Of a DNA stretch of 64,000 nucleotides, positions 8,070 through 18,829 are shown in pieces. Position numbers and translations under genes: made by a program. Source of the stretch: Piscinibacter sp. HJYY11 (GTDB taxonomy: Bacteria > Pseudomonadota > Gammaproteobacteria > Burkholderiales > Burkholderiaceae_C); NCBI RefSeq assembly GCF_016735515.1, contig NZ_JAERQZ010000001.1:2840746-2904745 (forward strand), read 5' to 3'. Position 1 is the first letter of the stretch. The number at the start of each line of letters is the position of its first letter. The notes beneath the pieces are model-generated. The model made no database searches. It saw only the letters and a program-made list of their open reading frames with translations, and was not told the origin of the DNA.

Positions 8070-8740
8070 TGCTGCGCCTGCTGGTCGTCGCGCTGCTGCT
8101 GGCCAACCTCGCGTTCTATGCGTGGACGCAGGGCATGCTCGACAACCTGACCGGCGTGCGGGCGCAGGGTGACCGTGAGCCCGAGCGGCTGAACCGCCAG
8201 GTGAAGCCCGAGACGATCCGCGTGCTGCCGGCCTCGGCCGTGGTCGCCACCGCGGCGGTCACCGAAGCCGCGCCGGCCTGCCTGGAAGCCGGCCCCTACA
8301 CGCCGGCACAGATCGGCGCAGCCGAAGGCGTGCTCCAGACGGTGCTGCCGGCCGGCAGCTGGGCCAGCCTGAAGACCGAATCGCCGGGGGTGTGGATCGT
8401 CTACATGGGCAAGTACCCCACCCGCGAGGCCCTGCAGAAGAAGGCCGATGAGCTGAAGCGCCTGAAGATCAATTACGAGGAGCTGCGCAACGCACCGCCC
8501 GAACTGGCCGACGGCCTCGCCCTGGGCGGCCGCTACGACACCCGGGCCGCGGCCGACAAGGCGCTCGCCGACGTGGCCCAGCGCGGCGTGCGCACCGCGC
8601 GCGTGATGCCGCTGTCGGCACCGGCCGTGACGCACAGCCTGCGCGTCGAGCGGGCCGACAGCACGCTGCAGTCCCGGCTGGCCGGACTGCGCGCCGAGGC
8701 CCTGCTCGGCAAGACCTTCACCGCCTGCGCCCGGCCCTGA
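8069..8740 (+). CDS. SPOR-domain-like membrane protein
   Basis: A 223-residue protein with one N-terminal membrane helix (residues 1-20, LLVVALLLANLAFYAW) and a periplasmic remainder. The segments WIVYMGKYPTREALQKKADE and GRYDTRAAADKALADVAQ resemble two halves of SPOR-type repeats, which bind denuded peptidoglycan glycans at division sites. The start overlaps the birA stop, so it is probably translated from the same message; birA-SPOR neighbours are common in Burkholderiales. Its last 23 bases overlap the 3' end of the convergent subtilase gene. The SPOR call is by pattern only. Confidence 0.72.
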   Translation: MLRLLVVALLLANLAFYAWTQGMLDNLTGVRAQGDREPERLNRQVKPETIRVLPASAVVATAAVTEAAPACLEAGPYTPAQIGAAEGVLQTVLPAGSWASLKTESPGVWIVYMGKYPTREALQKKADELKRLKINYEELRNAPPELADGLALGGRYDTRAAADKALADVAQRGVRTARVMPLSAPAVTHSLRVERADSTLQSRLAGLRAEALLGKTFTACARP

Positions 8741-10367
8741 CCGGCAGCGGCTCGCGGCCCGCACGGGCCAGCGCCGCGACCGCCAGCGCGAGCCCCAGCA
8801 ACCACGCCAGCCCCAGCGCACCACCGCCGTCGTCGCGCGGCGCAGACGGTGAGGATGGCGAGGCCGCATAGCGCACGGCCGCATCCGCATCGAGCACGCC
8901 TGCACCGCAGGTGCTGGTGGTGCAGACGCACACATCGCGTGCCGACGCGGAGCAGGCGGGCACGCCGCTCGACGACTGCACATGGGGCCGCGCCGTCGTG
9001 CGCAGGCCGGTGATCACCTGCGCCACCGAGAGCTGCGGGTTGGTGCTGAGCATCAGGCTGACGACGCCCGCCACCACCGGTGTCGCGAAGCTGGTGCCGA
9101 AGACGTTGCCGTAGCCGTCGGCCCCGGGCGCCTGCGTGCCGGTGTTGATGAGCGTGAGCAGCCCATCGTCGGCGTCGGCATCGCCGCCGACGGTCGCGAT
9201 GGTGACCTGCGGGCCGAAGTTGGAGTACGAGGCCTTGAGCCCGTCGCGCGCGAGCGCGGCCACGCCGACCACGCCGTTGCAGCTCGCTGGCCGCGTGACC
9301 GCGCCCATCTCGTTGCCCGCGGCGGCGACCACCACCACGCCAAGGCTTGCCAGCTCGTCGACCGTGCTCTGGTACAGGTTGCCGCAGGCCGCGCTGCCGC
9401 CGAAGCTCACGTTGACGATGCGGGCCGGGTTCGGGTTCGCCGGTGCGCCCGGCACCGGGAGCCCGGCGGCCCAGCGCATGCCGTCGGTGATGTCGAGCAC
9501 GGTGGCGCCGCACTTGCCTGCCACGCGCACCGGCAGCACCCGCCCGTTCCAGCTGATGCCGGCCACGCCGATGGTGTTGTTGGTGGCGGCGGCGACGATG
9601 CCGCTGATGATGGTGCCGTGCCAGGAGCTGGGTTGCTCGGGGCAATCGCCGAAGAGCGCGGGGTTGCCGTTGATGTCGGCCTGCGACACCCAGTCGCCGG
9701 GGTCGGACGCGTCGGCATCGCGGCCGTTGCCGTCGTTGGCGTATTCGACGTCGGAGACGAAGTCGCGGCCGGGGAGCACCCGCCCGGCCAGGTCGACGTG
9801 CGACGTGATGCCGGTGTCGAGCACCGCGACCACCGCCGTGGGCTGGCCGGTCTGCAGCGCCCAGGCGTTCTGCACGCCAGGCGCGCCGAAGCTCGGCAGC
9901 TGGTTGCCGGTCGTCTCGCCCTCGGGACGCAGCCACCACTGGCCCAGGTCGGTGGGCGAGACATAGGGGAAGTAGACGTCGTTGGGCGTGGGGGCGGCCT
10001 GCAGCAGGCGCTCGCGGCTGTTGGGCTCGACCCAGTCGACCTCGGGTCGGGCACGCAGGCGCTCGGCCATCGCGCGGGCCTCGTCTTGCGACAGCCGGCG
10101 ACCGAAGTCCAGGTGCTGGGCATCACGGCCGGCCGGGCGCGTGCGCGCTTCGGTCATCCGTTCGGTCTGCAGCAGACCTTGCAGGCGCTCGGTGTGCATT
10201 GCCGATGCCGAGGCGCCCAGCTGCGCGGCGCGCTCATGCGCCGGCGCGTCCTTCAGCTTGACGATCAGGCCATCGACCGGCGCGGCGTGCACCGCCGTCC
10301 ACGACAGCAGGCCCGTGGCGGCGAACACCACGACCTGACGACACCTCTTCCGGCTCCACATCCCCAT
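8718..10367 (-). CDS. Secreted subtilase (S8) with GlyGly-CTERM anchor, copy A
   Basis: A 549-residue subtilisin-like protease: signal peptide to about residue 29, an I9-like propeptide (VDGLIVKLKDAP onward), and a catalytic domain with Asp184 (VVAVLDTGI), His250 (SSWHGT) and Ser426 (GTSFATP). The C-terminus has a GGGALGL stretch, a hydrophobic helix and a basic tail ending GRRR, the GlyGly-CTERM layout recognised by rhombosortase. A cysteine-rich CVCTTSTCGAG segment lies before the anchor. It starts 43 bases after the related protease upstream, with an AAGGAGA ribosome site, so the two look like an operon produced by duplication. Confidence 0.93.
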   Translation of the reverse strand: MGMWSRKRCRQVVVFAATGLLSWTAVHAAPVDGLIVKLKDAPAHERAAQLGASASAMHTERLQGLLQTERMTEARTRPAGRDAQHLDFGRRLSQDEARAMAERLRARPEVDWVEPNSRERLLQAAPTPNDVYFPYVSPTDLGQWWLRPEGETTGNQLPSFGAPGVQNAWALQTGQPTAVVAVLDTGITSHVDLAGRVLPGRDFVSDVEYANDGNGRDADASDPGDWVSQADINGNPALFGDCPEQPSSWHGTIISGIVAAATNNTIGVAGISWNGRVLPVRVAGKCGATVLDITDGMRWAAGLPVPGAPANPNPARIVNVSFGGSAACGNLYQSTVDELASLGVVVVAAAGNEMGAVTRPASCNGVVGVAALARDGLKASYSNFGPQVTIATVGGDADADDGLLTLINTGTQAPGADGYGNVFGTSFATPVVAGVVSLMLSTNPQLSVAQVITGLRTTARPHVQSSSGVPACSASARDVCVCTTSTCGAGVLDADAAVRYAASPSSPSAPRDDGGGALGLAWLLGLALAVAALARAGREPLPVRAGRRR

Positions 10368-10409
10368 GGCGCTTCTCCTTCATGACGGAGCGCCGCGGGG
10401 AGGGTGAAC

Positions 10410-12407
10410 TCATCGCCGGCGGCGCGACTCCTTCATGGAGCAAATGCGGTTCCGCTGGAGCTGAAGGGCCACCACCGCCGTAGCGAGGCCGGCCAGCCAC
10501 AGGAGGCCCAGGCCGCCGCCACCGCCGCCATCCCCACCGCCGCCGCCACCGTTGATGAGGGCGGGCGTGTCAACCGTGACGGCCTGCGCCGAGGTGGATT
10601 GGGCGCCGGTGCTGTCGGTCACGGTGACGCTGACACGGAAACGCCCTGTCGTCGACGGGGTCACGGTGACGGTGGACCCGGTGGTCGTGCCGAGGCTCGT
10701 GACGATGCCGCCGCCATCGACGAGCGTCCATTGGTAGCTGCTGATCGTGCGCCCACCGAGCACGTAGCTGCTGGCCGCGCTCAGGGTCAGCGCCTGCCCT
10801 GCACGCGGCGTGGAGGTGCTCTGCGTGATCAGGGCCTGCAGGCCGCGCTGTGCCGCCAGCACTGCGCCGTTGGTGTCGAGCATGCCGGCGCCGCAGGTGC
10901 TGGTGGTGCAGTAGCACTCAGCCTGCGAAGCGCCATTGGGTGCATGGCAAGTGGCCGTGCCCGGATCGCCGCCCGTGACCGGGAACACCCGCGCGCTGCC
11001 CTGCAGCGCGGCCCGCACCTCCGCCGGCGTCATGCCCGGGCGAACCGAAAGCATGAGCCCCGCCGTCGCGGCCACCATCGGTGCCGAGAAGCTGGTGCCG
11101 ACCGCGGGGTTGTTGCCATCGGTGTAGCTCGAACCCGCTGGCGTGGTCGACCCGGCATTGGTGGCAGTCATGATGGGGTACAGGCAGGTGACGCCGCTCG
11201 TGTCGACGCAATTGCCGCCCGGGGCCGCGATGGCGACCTGCGGCCCCACGTCGGCAAAGCCGACCTTGCTGCCCACGTGGCGCAAGCCGGTGACGGCCAG
11301 GGCGCCGGTGCAATTGGCCGGCGACGAGACGGCTTGCCCGTCGCTGTTGCCGGCCGAGACCACCACCACGGCGCCGGCATTCACGGCCGCCGTGATCGCG
11401 GCTTGGTAGGTCTGCGAACAGGACCCGGAGCCGCCGAGGCTCAGGTTGATGACCTTGGCGGGATTGGCGTTGTTGGGCACGCCCGAGACCGGCAGGCCAG
11501 CCGCCCAGAGGATGCCGGCGGCGATGTCACTGGTGTAGCCGCCGCACTTGCCCAGCACCCGCACGGGCAGCACCCGCACGGTGCGACCGACGCTGGCCAT
11601 GCCGATGCCGTTGTCCGTCAGCGCTCCCACCAGGCTGGCCGTCTGCGTGCCGTGCCAACTGCTGTCTTCGACGAAGCACCCGTCGAAATTTCCGCTGCTC
11701 ACGTCGGCCGGGCTGATCCAGTCGCCCGGGTCGGAGGGGTCGTTGTCGCGGCCATTGCCGTCGTTGGCGGTGTGGAAGCCGTTGATCGGCGCCGGATCGG
11801 CATCGACCATGTCATAGCCCTGCAGCAGGTTGCCCACGCCAGCCGCGCCCAGGTCGGGATGGTCGAAGCGAATGCCGGTGTCGAGCACGGCCACGACGAC
11901 GGCCGCGCTGCCGGTGGTCGTGTCCCAGGCCGTCTCGGCGTTGATCGCCGACACCAGCGTCGAACTCGATGGCTTGAGGTACCACTGGCCAGCCACCGGC
12001 CCACCCGAGGCCAGCAGCACCGTGGAATACCGCGGATCGTTGGGCACTGCCGTGCGGCGGTGCCGCACATCGGGCTCGGCGTACTCGACATCCGGCAAGG
12101 CGGCGAGGCGGCGGGCCAGCTCGCCGGAGCTGATGCCGCGTGCAGCGAGCACCTGGGCCCGGTCACCCACCGCTGCCCCGGCGTTCAGCGCCACACCCAC
12201 CCGCTGGCCGAGCAACTGCGCACGCTCCGCACCCGCGGAGGCCGCCTGCACACGCTCGGTGAGCAACGCCGAGCCGGCCTTGAACTTGACGATCACCCGC
12301 GCATTCGGCGCGGACACGACCGTGCTCTGCGCCTGCAGCGGCGGCGAATGAAGACCCAGCGGTGCCAGCAAGGCAAGTGCGACCGCGGCGGGCCAGGATG
12401 TACGCAT
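10410..12407 (-). CDS. Secreted subtilase (S8) with PKD-like domain and GlyGly-CTERM anchor, copy B
   Basis: A 665-residue relative of the downstream subtilase. It has a signal peptide ending near LQAQ, a propeptide, then Asp176 (VAVLDTGIRF), His252 (SSWHGTQ) and Ser439 (GTSFSAP). After the shared CYCTTSTCGAG segment it has an extra PKD-like beta-sandwich domain (about residues 525-610, with SYQWTLVDGG and RVSVTVTDSTG). The tail is a long glycine run with one Asp, then LGLLWLAGLATAVVAL and a basic end (ESRRRR), a GlyGly-CTERM signal. The start is set by an AGGAG site just ahead of the ATG. Likely exported by type II secretion and surface-anchored until cut by rhombosortase. Confidence 0.93.
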   Translation of the reverse strand: MRTSWPAAVALALLAPLGLHSPPLQAQSTVVSAPNARVIVKFKAGSALLTERVQAASAGAERAQLLGQRVGVALNAGAAVGDRAQVLAARGISSGELARRLAALPDVEYAEPDVRHRRTAVPNDPRYSTVLLASGGPVAGQWYLKPSSSTLVSAINAETAWDTTTGSAAVVVAVLDTGIRFDHPDLGAAGVGNLLQGYDMVDADPAPINGFHTANDGNGRDNDPSDPGDWISPADVSSGNFDGCFVEDSSWHGTQTASLVGALTDNGIGMASVGRTVRVLPVRVLGKCGGYTSDIAAGILWAAGLPVSGVPNNANPAKVINLSLGGSGSCSQTYQAAITAAVNAGAVVVVSAGNSDGQAVSSPANCTGALAVTGLRHVGSKVGFADVGPQVAIAAPGGNCVDTSGVTCLYPIMTATNAGSTTPAGSSYTDGNNPAVGTSFSAPMVAATAGLMLSVRPGMTPAEVRAALQGSARVFPVTGGDPGTATCHAPNGASQAECYCTTSTCGAGMLDTNGAVLAAQRGLQALITQSTSTPRAGQALTLSAASSYVLGGRTISSYQWTLVDGGGIVTSLGTTTGSTVTVTPSTTGRFRVSVTVTDSTGAQSTSAQAVTVDTPALINGGGGGGDGGGGGGLGLLWLAGLATAVVALQLQRNRICSMKESRRRR

Positions 12408-12570
12408 GAAAGAAGCTCCTGAGGGAATCTGTGCGCCGGCGCGCCTCCCATGGAACCCTGGCGGCCAGTGTGGCGGGAAGTGTAGGCACGCCCCGCGCGG
12501 CGGCGTGTCACGCCATGCCGCAAATGACCGGATCGAAACGACCGGTTGCAACAAAGTCCGGCCGGGCATG

Positions 12571-12597
12571 AAAAAAGGCCTCTTGCGAGGCCCTTTT
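12571..12597 (-). terminator. Intrinsic terminator after gapA
   Basis: A GGCCTC / GAGGCC stem with a four-base loop, extended by flanking A and T runs. Read on the minus strand the hairpin is followed by six T residues. It lies about 45 bases past the gapA stop and ends that transcript before the subtilase promoter region. Confidence 0.8.
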
Positions 12598-12642
12598 GCT
12601 GCGGTGCAGAAGGGAGGCCGCCGGAGCCCGGCGGCCGTCACC

Positions 12643-13683
<1,041 letters not shown>

Positions 13684-15711
13684 TCAACGCTTGTTCTGCA
13701 GCACGGCGCGTACCGTGTCGGCCACGTTTTCCGACGTGAAGCCGAAGTGCTTGAAGAGCACGCCGGCCGGGGCCGATTCGCCGTAGGTGTCGATGCCGAC
13801 GACGGCCGACACGCCGTACTTCCACCAGCCGTCGGTCACCCCCATCTCCACCGCGATGCGCGGCAGGCCGGCCGGCAGCACCGCGTTCTTGTACTCGACG
13901 CTCTGGCGGTCGAAGACGCTGGTGGACGGGGCCGACACCACGCGCACCGCGATGCCGCTCACCGCGAGTTGCAGCTGCGCATGCAGGGCGAGCTGCACTT
14001 CGGAGCCGGTGGCGATGATGACCGCCTGCGCCTTCTTCTTGAGGCCGACTTCGCTCGGCTCGGCCAGCACGTAGGCACCCTTGGCGATGCCGTCGAGGTC
14101 GGCCTTGGGCGAGTAGGTGAGGTTCTGGCGCGAGAGCAGCAGCGCGCTCGGGCGGCTCTTGCTTTCGATCGCCGAGGCCCACGCGACCAGGGTCTCGGTG
14201 GTGTCGGCGGGGCGCCAGACGTCGAGGCCGGGGATCAGGCGCAGCGCGGCGGCGTGTTCGATCGACTGGTGCGTCGGGCCGTCTTCGCCGAGGCCGATGC
14301 TGTCGTGCGTGAACACGTGCACCACGCGCTGCTTCATCAGCGCGGCCATGCGGATGGCGTTGCGGCTGTAGTCGCTGAAGGTGAGGAAGGTGCCGCCGTA
14401 GGGGATGTAGCCGCCGTGCAGCGCCACGCCGTTCATGATGGCGGCCATGCCGAACTCGCGCACGCCGTAGTTGATGTGGCGGCCGCCGTTGGGCTCGCCC
14501 TTGTCGTCGAAGCGCAGCGCCGGCGTGCTGCTGGTGTTGGTGAGGTTGGAGCCGGTCAGGTCGGCACTGCCCCCGAGCAGCTCGGGCAGGGCCTTGGTGA
14601 AGACCTCGAGCGCGAGCTGGCTGGCCTTGCGGCTGGCCACCGTCTCGGCCTTGGCGTGCGTGGCGGCCAAGGCCTCCTTGACCGTCTGTGCCCAGCCCTT
14701 GGGCAGCTGCCCGTCGAGGCGGCGCACCAGTTCCACTGCCAGCTCGGGGTAGGCCTTGGCGTAGGCCTCGTAGGCGTCGACCCACTGGGTCTCGGCCTTC
14801 AGGCCGTCCTGGCGGGCGTCCCACTGTTCATAGGCTTCTTCGGGCACGACGAAGGGCTCGTGCGTCCAGCCCATCGCTTCGCGGGTGAGCTTGATCTCTT
14901 CATGGCCCAGCGCTTCGCCGTGTGCCTTGGCGGTGCCGGCGCGGTTGGGCGAGCCCTTGCCGATGGTGGTCTGCGCGCAGATGAGGGTGGGCTTGTCGCT
15001 CTTCTTCGCTTGCGCGATGGCGCGGTCGACGGCGTCGACGTCATGGCCGTCGACCTTGGCGATCACGTTCCAGCCGTAGGCCTCGAAACGCTTGGGCGTG
15101 TTGTCGACGAACCAGGGCGCGACCTGGCCGTCGATCGAGATGCCGTTGTCGTCGTAGATGGCGATCAGCTTGTTGAGCTTCCACGCACCGGCGAGGCCCG
15201 CGGCTTCGTGGCTGATGCCTTCCATCAGGCAACCGTCGCCGAGGAACACGTAGGTGTGGTGGTCGACGATCGCGTGGCCGTCGCGGTTGAATTCCTTCGC
15301 GAGCAGCTTCTCGGCAAGCGCGAGGCCCACCGCATTGGTGAAGCCCTGGCCCAGCGGGCCGGTGGTGGTCTCAACGCCGGGGGTGATGCCGACTTCCGGG
15401 TGACCCGGGGTCTTGCTGTGCAGCTGGCGGAAGTTGCGCAGCTCGCTCATCGGCAGGTCGTAGCCCGAGAGGTGCAGCAGCGAGTAGATGAGCATGGAGC
15501 CGTGGCCGTTGCTCAAGACGAAGCGGTCGCGGTCGGCCCAGTGCGGGTTGGCCGGGTTGTGCTTGAGGTGCCGGCCCCACAGCGCCACGGCGATCTCGGC
15601 CATGCCCATCGGGGCGCCGGGGTGCCCGGAGTTCGCTTGCTGGACCGCGTCCATCGAGAGGGCACGGATGGCGTTCGCCATCAAGGAAGTGTTGGAGGCG
15701 ATCGCGGTCAT
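13684..15711 (-). CDS. tkt: Transketolase
   Basis: A 675-residue thiamine-diphosphate enzyme of the pentose phosphate pathway, moving two-carbon units between sugar phosphates. It has the N-terminal [11 protein letters not shown] motif, the thiamine-binding [18 protein letters not shown] segment, and the C-terminal [15 protein letters not shown] motif. The start [10 protein letters not shown] is preferred over an in-frame ATG 78 bases upstream, which would add an atypical leader and overlap the divergent speD start. It is followed by gapA. Confidence 0.97.
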   Translation of the reverse strand: MTAIASNTSLMANAIRALSMDAVQQANSGHPGAPMGMAEIAVALWGRHLKHNPANPHWADRDRFVLSNGHGSMLIYSLLHLSGYDLPMSELRNFRQLHSKTPGHPEVGITPGVETTTGPLGQGFTNAVGLALAEKLLAKEFNRDGHAIVDHHTYVFLGDGCLMEGISHEAAGLAGAWKLNKLIAIYDDNGISIDGQVAPWFVDNTPKRFEAYGWNVIAKVDGHDVDAVDRAIAQAKKSDKPTLICAQTTIGKGSPNRAGTAKAHGEALGHEEIKLTREAMGWTHEPFVVPEEAYEQWDARQDGLKAETQWVDAYEAYAKAYPELAVELVRRLDGQLPKGWAQTVKEALAATHAKAETVASRKASQLALEVFTKALPELLGGSADLTGSNLTNTSSTPALRFDDKGEPNGGRHINYGVREFGMAAIMNGVALHGGYIPYGGTFLTFSDYSRNAIRMAALMKQRVVHVFTHDSIGLGEDGPTHQSIEHAAALRLIPGLDVWRPADTTETLVAWASAIESKSRPSALLLSRQNLTYSPKADLDGIAKGAYVLAEPSEVGLKKKAQAVIIATGSEVQLALHAQLQLAVSGIAVRVVSAPSTSVFDRQSVEYKNAVLPAGLPRIAVEMGVTDGWWKYGVSAVVGIDTYGESAPAGVLFKHFGFTSENVADTVRAVLQNKR

Positions 15712-15760
15712 GGGCTCGCTGGGGGTGGTTTGGGGGGAAACCCGGCATTTTACGGGGCTC

Positions 15761-15766
15761 GATAAT
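15761..15766 (+). promoter_or_regulatory. -10-like element directly ahead of speD
   Basis: GATAAT stands only eight bases before the speD ATG, so transcription from it would begin at or within a few bases of the start codon. No good -35 hexamer is seen at the usual spacing. If real, the speD message is leaderless or nearly so. Confidence 0.35.
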
Positions 15767-15774
15767 CTGCGCCG

Positions 15775-16140
15775 ATGCACGGCTTGCACCTCACCGCCGA
15801 TTTACGGGGATGCTCCTCGGAGACGCCCGCTTTCACCGACCCGCATGCGCTGCGTCGCCTGTGCCTCGCGGCCGTGCAGGACGCCGGCCTGCAGCCGGTC
15901 GGCGAGCTCTTCCACACCTTCCCCGGCGCGGGCGGTGTGACCGGCGTGGTGCTGCTCGCCGAGTCGCACCTCGCGGTGCACACCTGGCCTGAACTCGGCG
16001 CGGTGACGCTCGACGTGTATGTGTGCAACTTCGGCGCCGACAACTCCCACAAGGCGCGCCATCTGCTCGACACCCTCATCACCCGCTTTGCCCCACGGCA
16101 GGTGGAGCAGCATGCACTCGAGCGAGGAGCCTCCAGATGA
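15775..16140 (+). CDS. speD: S-adenosylmethionine decarboxylase proenzyme
   Basis: A 121-residue class-1 bacterial/archaeal AdoMet decarboxylase. The start [13 protein letters not shown] is the canonical N-terminus. Self-cleavage before Ser64 in [13 protein letters not shown] would create the pyruvoyl cofactor. It makes decarboxylated SAM, the aminopropyl donor for spermidine synthesis. It shares an ATGA overlap with the nucleotidyltransferase gene downstream. There is no ribosome site ahead of the ATG, consistent with a leaderless transcript. An aminopropyltransferase that could use its product lies about 7 kb away in the SPFH cluster. Confidence 0.93.
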   Translation: MHGLHLTADLRGCSSETPAFTDPHALRRLCLAAVQDAGLQPVGELFHTFPGAGGVTGVVLLAESHLAVHTWPELGAVTLDVYVCNFGADNSHKARHLLDTLITRFAPRQVEQHALERGASR

Positions 16141-16835
16141 AAGCCCTGATCCTGGCCGCAGGGCGCGGCGAACGCATGCGCCCACTGACCGACCACACGC
16201 CCAAGCCCCTGCTCGAGGTGCAGGGCAAGCCGCTGATCGTGTGGCACCTGGAGGCGCTGGCGCGCGACGGCATCCGCGACGTGGTGATCAACACCGCCTG
16301 GCTGGAGGAGCGCATCGTCGACACGCTGGGCGACGGCGCGCGGTACGGCGTCTCGATCCGCTATTCGCTGGAAGGCCGCGACCACGGCGGCGCACTGGAA
16401 ACGGCCGGCGGCATCGCCAAGGCGCTGCCACTGCTGACGGACACGACGCTGGAATGCTTCTGGGTCGTCTCGGGCGACGTCTTCCTGCCCGGCTTCCGAT
16501 TCGACACGGCCGCTGCCCAGCGCTTCGCGACAGGCGGTGCGCTCGCCCACCTGTGGCTCGTGCCCAACGCGCCGCACCATCCCGAGGGCGATTTCGGCAT
16601 CGACGCCCAAGGCCGCGCCTCGCGCACCGTCACACCGAAACGCACCTGGGCCAGCGTCGGCCTCTTCCGCGCGGCGATCGTGAATGGTGTGAAGGTCGGC
16701 GACAAGCTGCCGCTGACCCCGCTGCTGCGTGCCGGTGCCGACGCCGGCCGCATCGAGGCCACCGCCTACGACGGCCCGTGGACCGACGTGGGCACGGTCG
16801 AGCGGCTGAACGCGCTCAACACCGACCCACCATAG
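16137..16835 (+). CDS. murU: N-acetylmuramate 1-phosphate uridylyltransferase-like nucleotidyltransferase
   Basis: A 232-residue nucleotidyltransferase with the sugar-nucleotide signature LAAGRGERMRPLTDHTPKPL at residues 6-25 and the middle GGALETAGGIAKALPLL segment that characterises MurU and close relatives. MurU attaches UMP to MurNAc-1-phosphate in the peptidoglycan recycling route of many Gram-negatives. It is coupled to speD by an ATGA overlap, an arrangement with no obvious metabolic logic. The partner kinase (amgK) is not in the window, so a related sugar-phosphate substrate cannot be excluded. Confidence 0.8.
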   Translation: MKALILAAGRGERMRPLTDHTPKPLLEVQGKPLIVWHLEALARDGIRDVVINTAWLEERIVDTLGDGARYGVSIRYSLEGRDHGGALETAGGIAKALPLLTDTTLECFWVVSGDVFLPGFRFDTAAAQRFATGGALAHLWLVPNAPHHPEGDFGIDAQGRASRTVTPKRTWASVGLFRAAIVNGVKVGDKLPLTPLLRAGADAGRIEATAYDGPWTDVGTVERLNALNTDPP

Positions 16836-16836
16836 A

Positions 16837-17838
16837 TCAGCCCATGTGCGGGCAGCGGTTCACTTCGATGGAGACGTGCGCCAGCTCTTCGTGCACCGCC
16901 AGCCGCTCGCGGTAGACCGAGGGCGCGAGCGGCACATCGGCGACCACGCAGACGATCGCGGCAAACTTGTCGCGGCCCACGCGCCACACGTGCAGGTCGG
17001 CCACCTTGGCGTCACCGTCCGACTCGATGGCGTCGCGCACCTCCTGCGTGATCGGCAGGTGCATCTCGCGGTCGAGCAGCACGGCCGCCGACTGGCGCAT
17101 CAGGCCCCAGGCCCACACGCCGATCACCACCGCTCCCACGATGCCCACCACCGGGTCGAGCCAGGTCCAGCCCAGCCACAGCGCCGCCGACAGGGCCACG
17201 ATCGCAAACACCGAGGTCAGCGCATCGGCCAGCACGTGCGCATAGGCGGCGCGCAGGTTGAGGTCTTCGCCGGCGCGGGCGTGGCCATGGTCGTGGTGCG
17301 GGTGGCCATGATGGTGATGGCCATGGTGGTCGTGATGACCGTGCCCATGGTCGTGGTCGTGGCCGTGGCCGTGCCCGCCCTGGGCCCCGTGGAGCAGCCA
17401 CGCCGACACGAGGTTCACGACGAGCCCGATCACCGCCACCACCAGCGCCGACTGCGCCTCCAGCGGCTCGGCCCGCCACAGCCGGACCACCGATTCGACG
17501 ACGATGCCCACGCCCACGAGCCCGAGCACCAGCGCGCTCGCAAAGCTGCCCAGCACCTCGATCTTCCAGGTGCCGAAGGTGTAGCGCGTGTCCTGCGCAT
17601 GGCGCCGTGCGAGCCAGTAGGCCCCTGCGGTGACGGCAAGCGCCAGCGCGTGCGTGCCCATGTGCCAGCCATCGGCGAGCAGCGCCATCGAGCCCGTCCA
17701 CCAGCCGGCGGCGATCTCCACCACCATCGTGAGCAGCGTGATCGCCAGCACCCAGTGCGTGCGGCGTTCACCCAGGCGGTTGCCTGTGTCGAACACGTGG
17801 GCGTGTTGCCAGGGCTTGAGGTCGTGGGTGTGGGCCAT
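16837..17838 (-). CDS. dmeF: Cation diffusion facilitator with His-rich loop (DmeF type)
   Basis: A 333-residue inner-membrane CDF exporter of divalent metals, probably Co/Ni/Zn. The N-terminal HTHDLKPWQHAHVFD is typical of DmeF. Six membrane helices follow, with metal-site motifs LADGWHMGTHAL and HVLADALTSVFAI. Between them is a cytoplasmic loop (about residues 155-190) made largely of alternating His, Gly and Asp, a likely metal-binding sensor. The C-terminal domain contains ADLHVWRVGRDKFAAIV. Its stop lies within a base or two of the convergent murU stop. Confidence 0.9.
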   Translation of the reverse strand: MAHTHDLKPWQHAHVFDTGNRLGERRTHWVLAITLLTMVVEIAAGWWTGSMALLADGWHMGTHALALAVTAGAYWLARRHAQDTRYTFGTWKIEVLGSFASALVLGLVGVGIVVESVVRLWRAEPLEAQSALVVAVIGLVVNLVSAWLLHGAQGGHGHGHDHDHGHGHHDHHGHHHHGHPHHDHGHARAGEDLNLRAAYAHVLADALTSVFAIVALSAALWLGWTWLDPVVGIVGAVVIGVWAWGLMRQSAAVLLDREMHLPITQEVRDAIESDGDAKVADLHVWRVGRDKFAAIVCVVADVPLAPSVYRERLAVHEELAHVSIEVNRCPHMG

Positions 17839-17848
17839 GGAGAGAACT

Positions 17849-18829
17849 TCAGTCTGCGAGCGTCTTGGTGATGCGGTCGATGCGGGCCAGCACCTCGGGC
17901 GTCAGCTTCGGCACGAGGGCGAGCGCCCCCAGGTTGTCCTGCAGTTGCGAGAGTTTCGACGCGCCGAGGATCACCGTGCTGACATGAGGGTTGCGCATGA
18001 CCCAGGCGATGGCGAGTTGCGCGAGCGTGCCGCCGAGCTCCTGTGCGATCGGCTCCAGCTGCGCCACGGCGGCGTTGCGCGCCGGGTCGGTGAGGTTCTT
18101 CACCAGCCAGCCCATGTCGGGCAACGCGCCGCGGCTGCCCGCCGGCACTCCGCTGCGGTACTTGCCGGTGAGCAGCCCACTGGCGAGCGGGCTCCAGGTG
18201 GTGAGGCCCAGGCCGATGTCGTCGTACAGCCGCTTGTACTCGCGCTCCACCCGCGAACGCGCGAAGAGGTGGTACTGCGGCTGCTCCATCAGTGGGCGGT
18301 GCAGCCGCTCGCGCTCGGCGAAGTCGTAGGCCGCGCGGATCTGCTTGGCCGACCACTCGCTCGTGCCCCAGTACAAGGCCTTGCCCTGCGTCACCATGTC
18401 GCTCATGGCCTGCACCGTCTCCTCGATCGGCGTCTCGGGGTCGGGGCGGTGGCAGTAGACGAGGTCGATGTGCTCCAGCTGCAGGCGCCGGAGCGAGCCG
18501 TCGATGGCCTGCATCAGGTACTTGCGGTTGAGCGTGTTGAGCTGGTTGGCCTTGACGCCGCCATGGTCGATCCCCCAGAAGAACTTGGTCGAGACCACGT
18601 AGCTCAAGCGCGGGCGCTTGAGCGCCTTCAGCGCCTCGCCCATCACCACCTCGCTCTGGCCTTCGGCATAGGCTTCGGCGTTGTCGAAGAAATTGATGCC
18701 GGCGTCCATCGCGGCGGCCATCAGCTCGGTGGCCGCACGACTGTCCACCTGCTGGTGGTAGGTCACCCAGGAGCCGAGCGACAGTTCGCTCAGCTTCAGG
18801 CCGCTGCGGCCCAGACGCCGGTATTGCAT
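17849..18829 (-). CDS. Aldo/keto reductase
   Basis: A 326-residue NADPH-dependent oxidoreductase of the Kv-beta/YghZ-like subgroup. Catalytic residues are recognisable: Asp and Tyr in [16 protein letters not shown], Lys in [10 protein letters not shown] and His in [12 protein letters not shown]. The cofactor region [16 protein letters not shown] type is present near the C-terminus. The physiological carbonyl substrate is unknown. It lies 10 bases upstream of the metal exporter on the same strand and may share its transcript. Confidence 0.92.
   Translation of the reverse strand: MQYRRLGRSGLKLSELSLGSWVTYHQQVDSRAATELMAAAMDAGINFFDNAEAYAEGQSEVVMGEALKALKRPRLSYVVSTKFFWGIDHGGVKANQLNTLNRKYLMQAIDGSLRRLQLEHIDLVYCHRPDPETPIEETVQAMSDMVTQGKALYWGTSEWSAKQIRAAYDFAERERLHRPLMEQPQYHLFARSRVEREYKRLYDDIGLGLTTWSPLASGLLTGKYRSGVPAGSRGALPDMGWLVKNLTDPARNAAVAQLEPIAQELGGTLAQLAIAWVMRNPHVSTVILGASKLSQLQDNLGALALVPKLTPEVLARIDRITKTLAD

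Noticed and set aside
17280..17390. CAT/GGT repeats that look like a short tandem repeat array
   Set aside because: They encode the His-rich metal loop of the CDF exporter, so coding constraint explains them.
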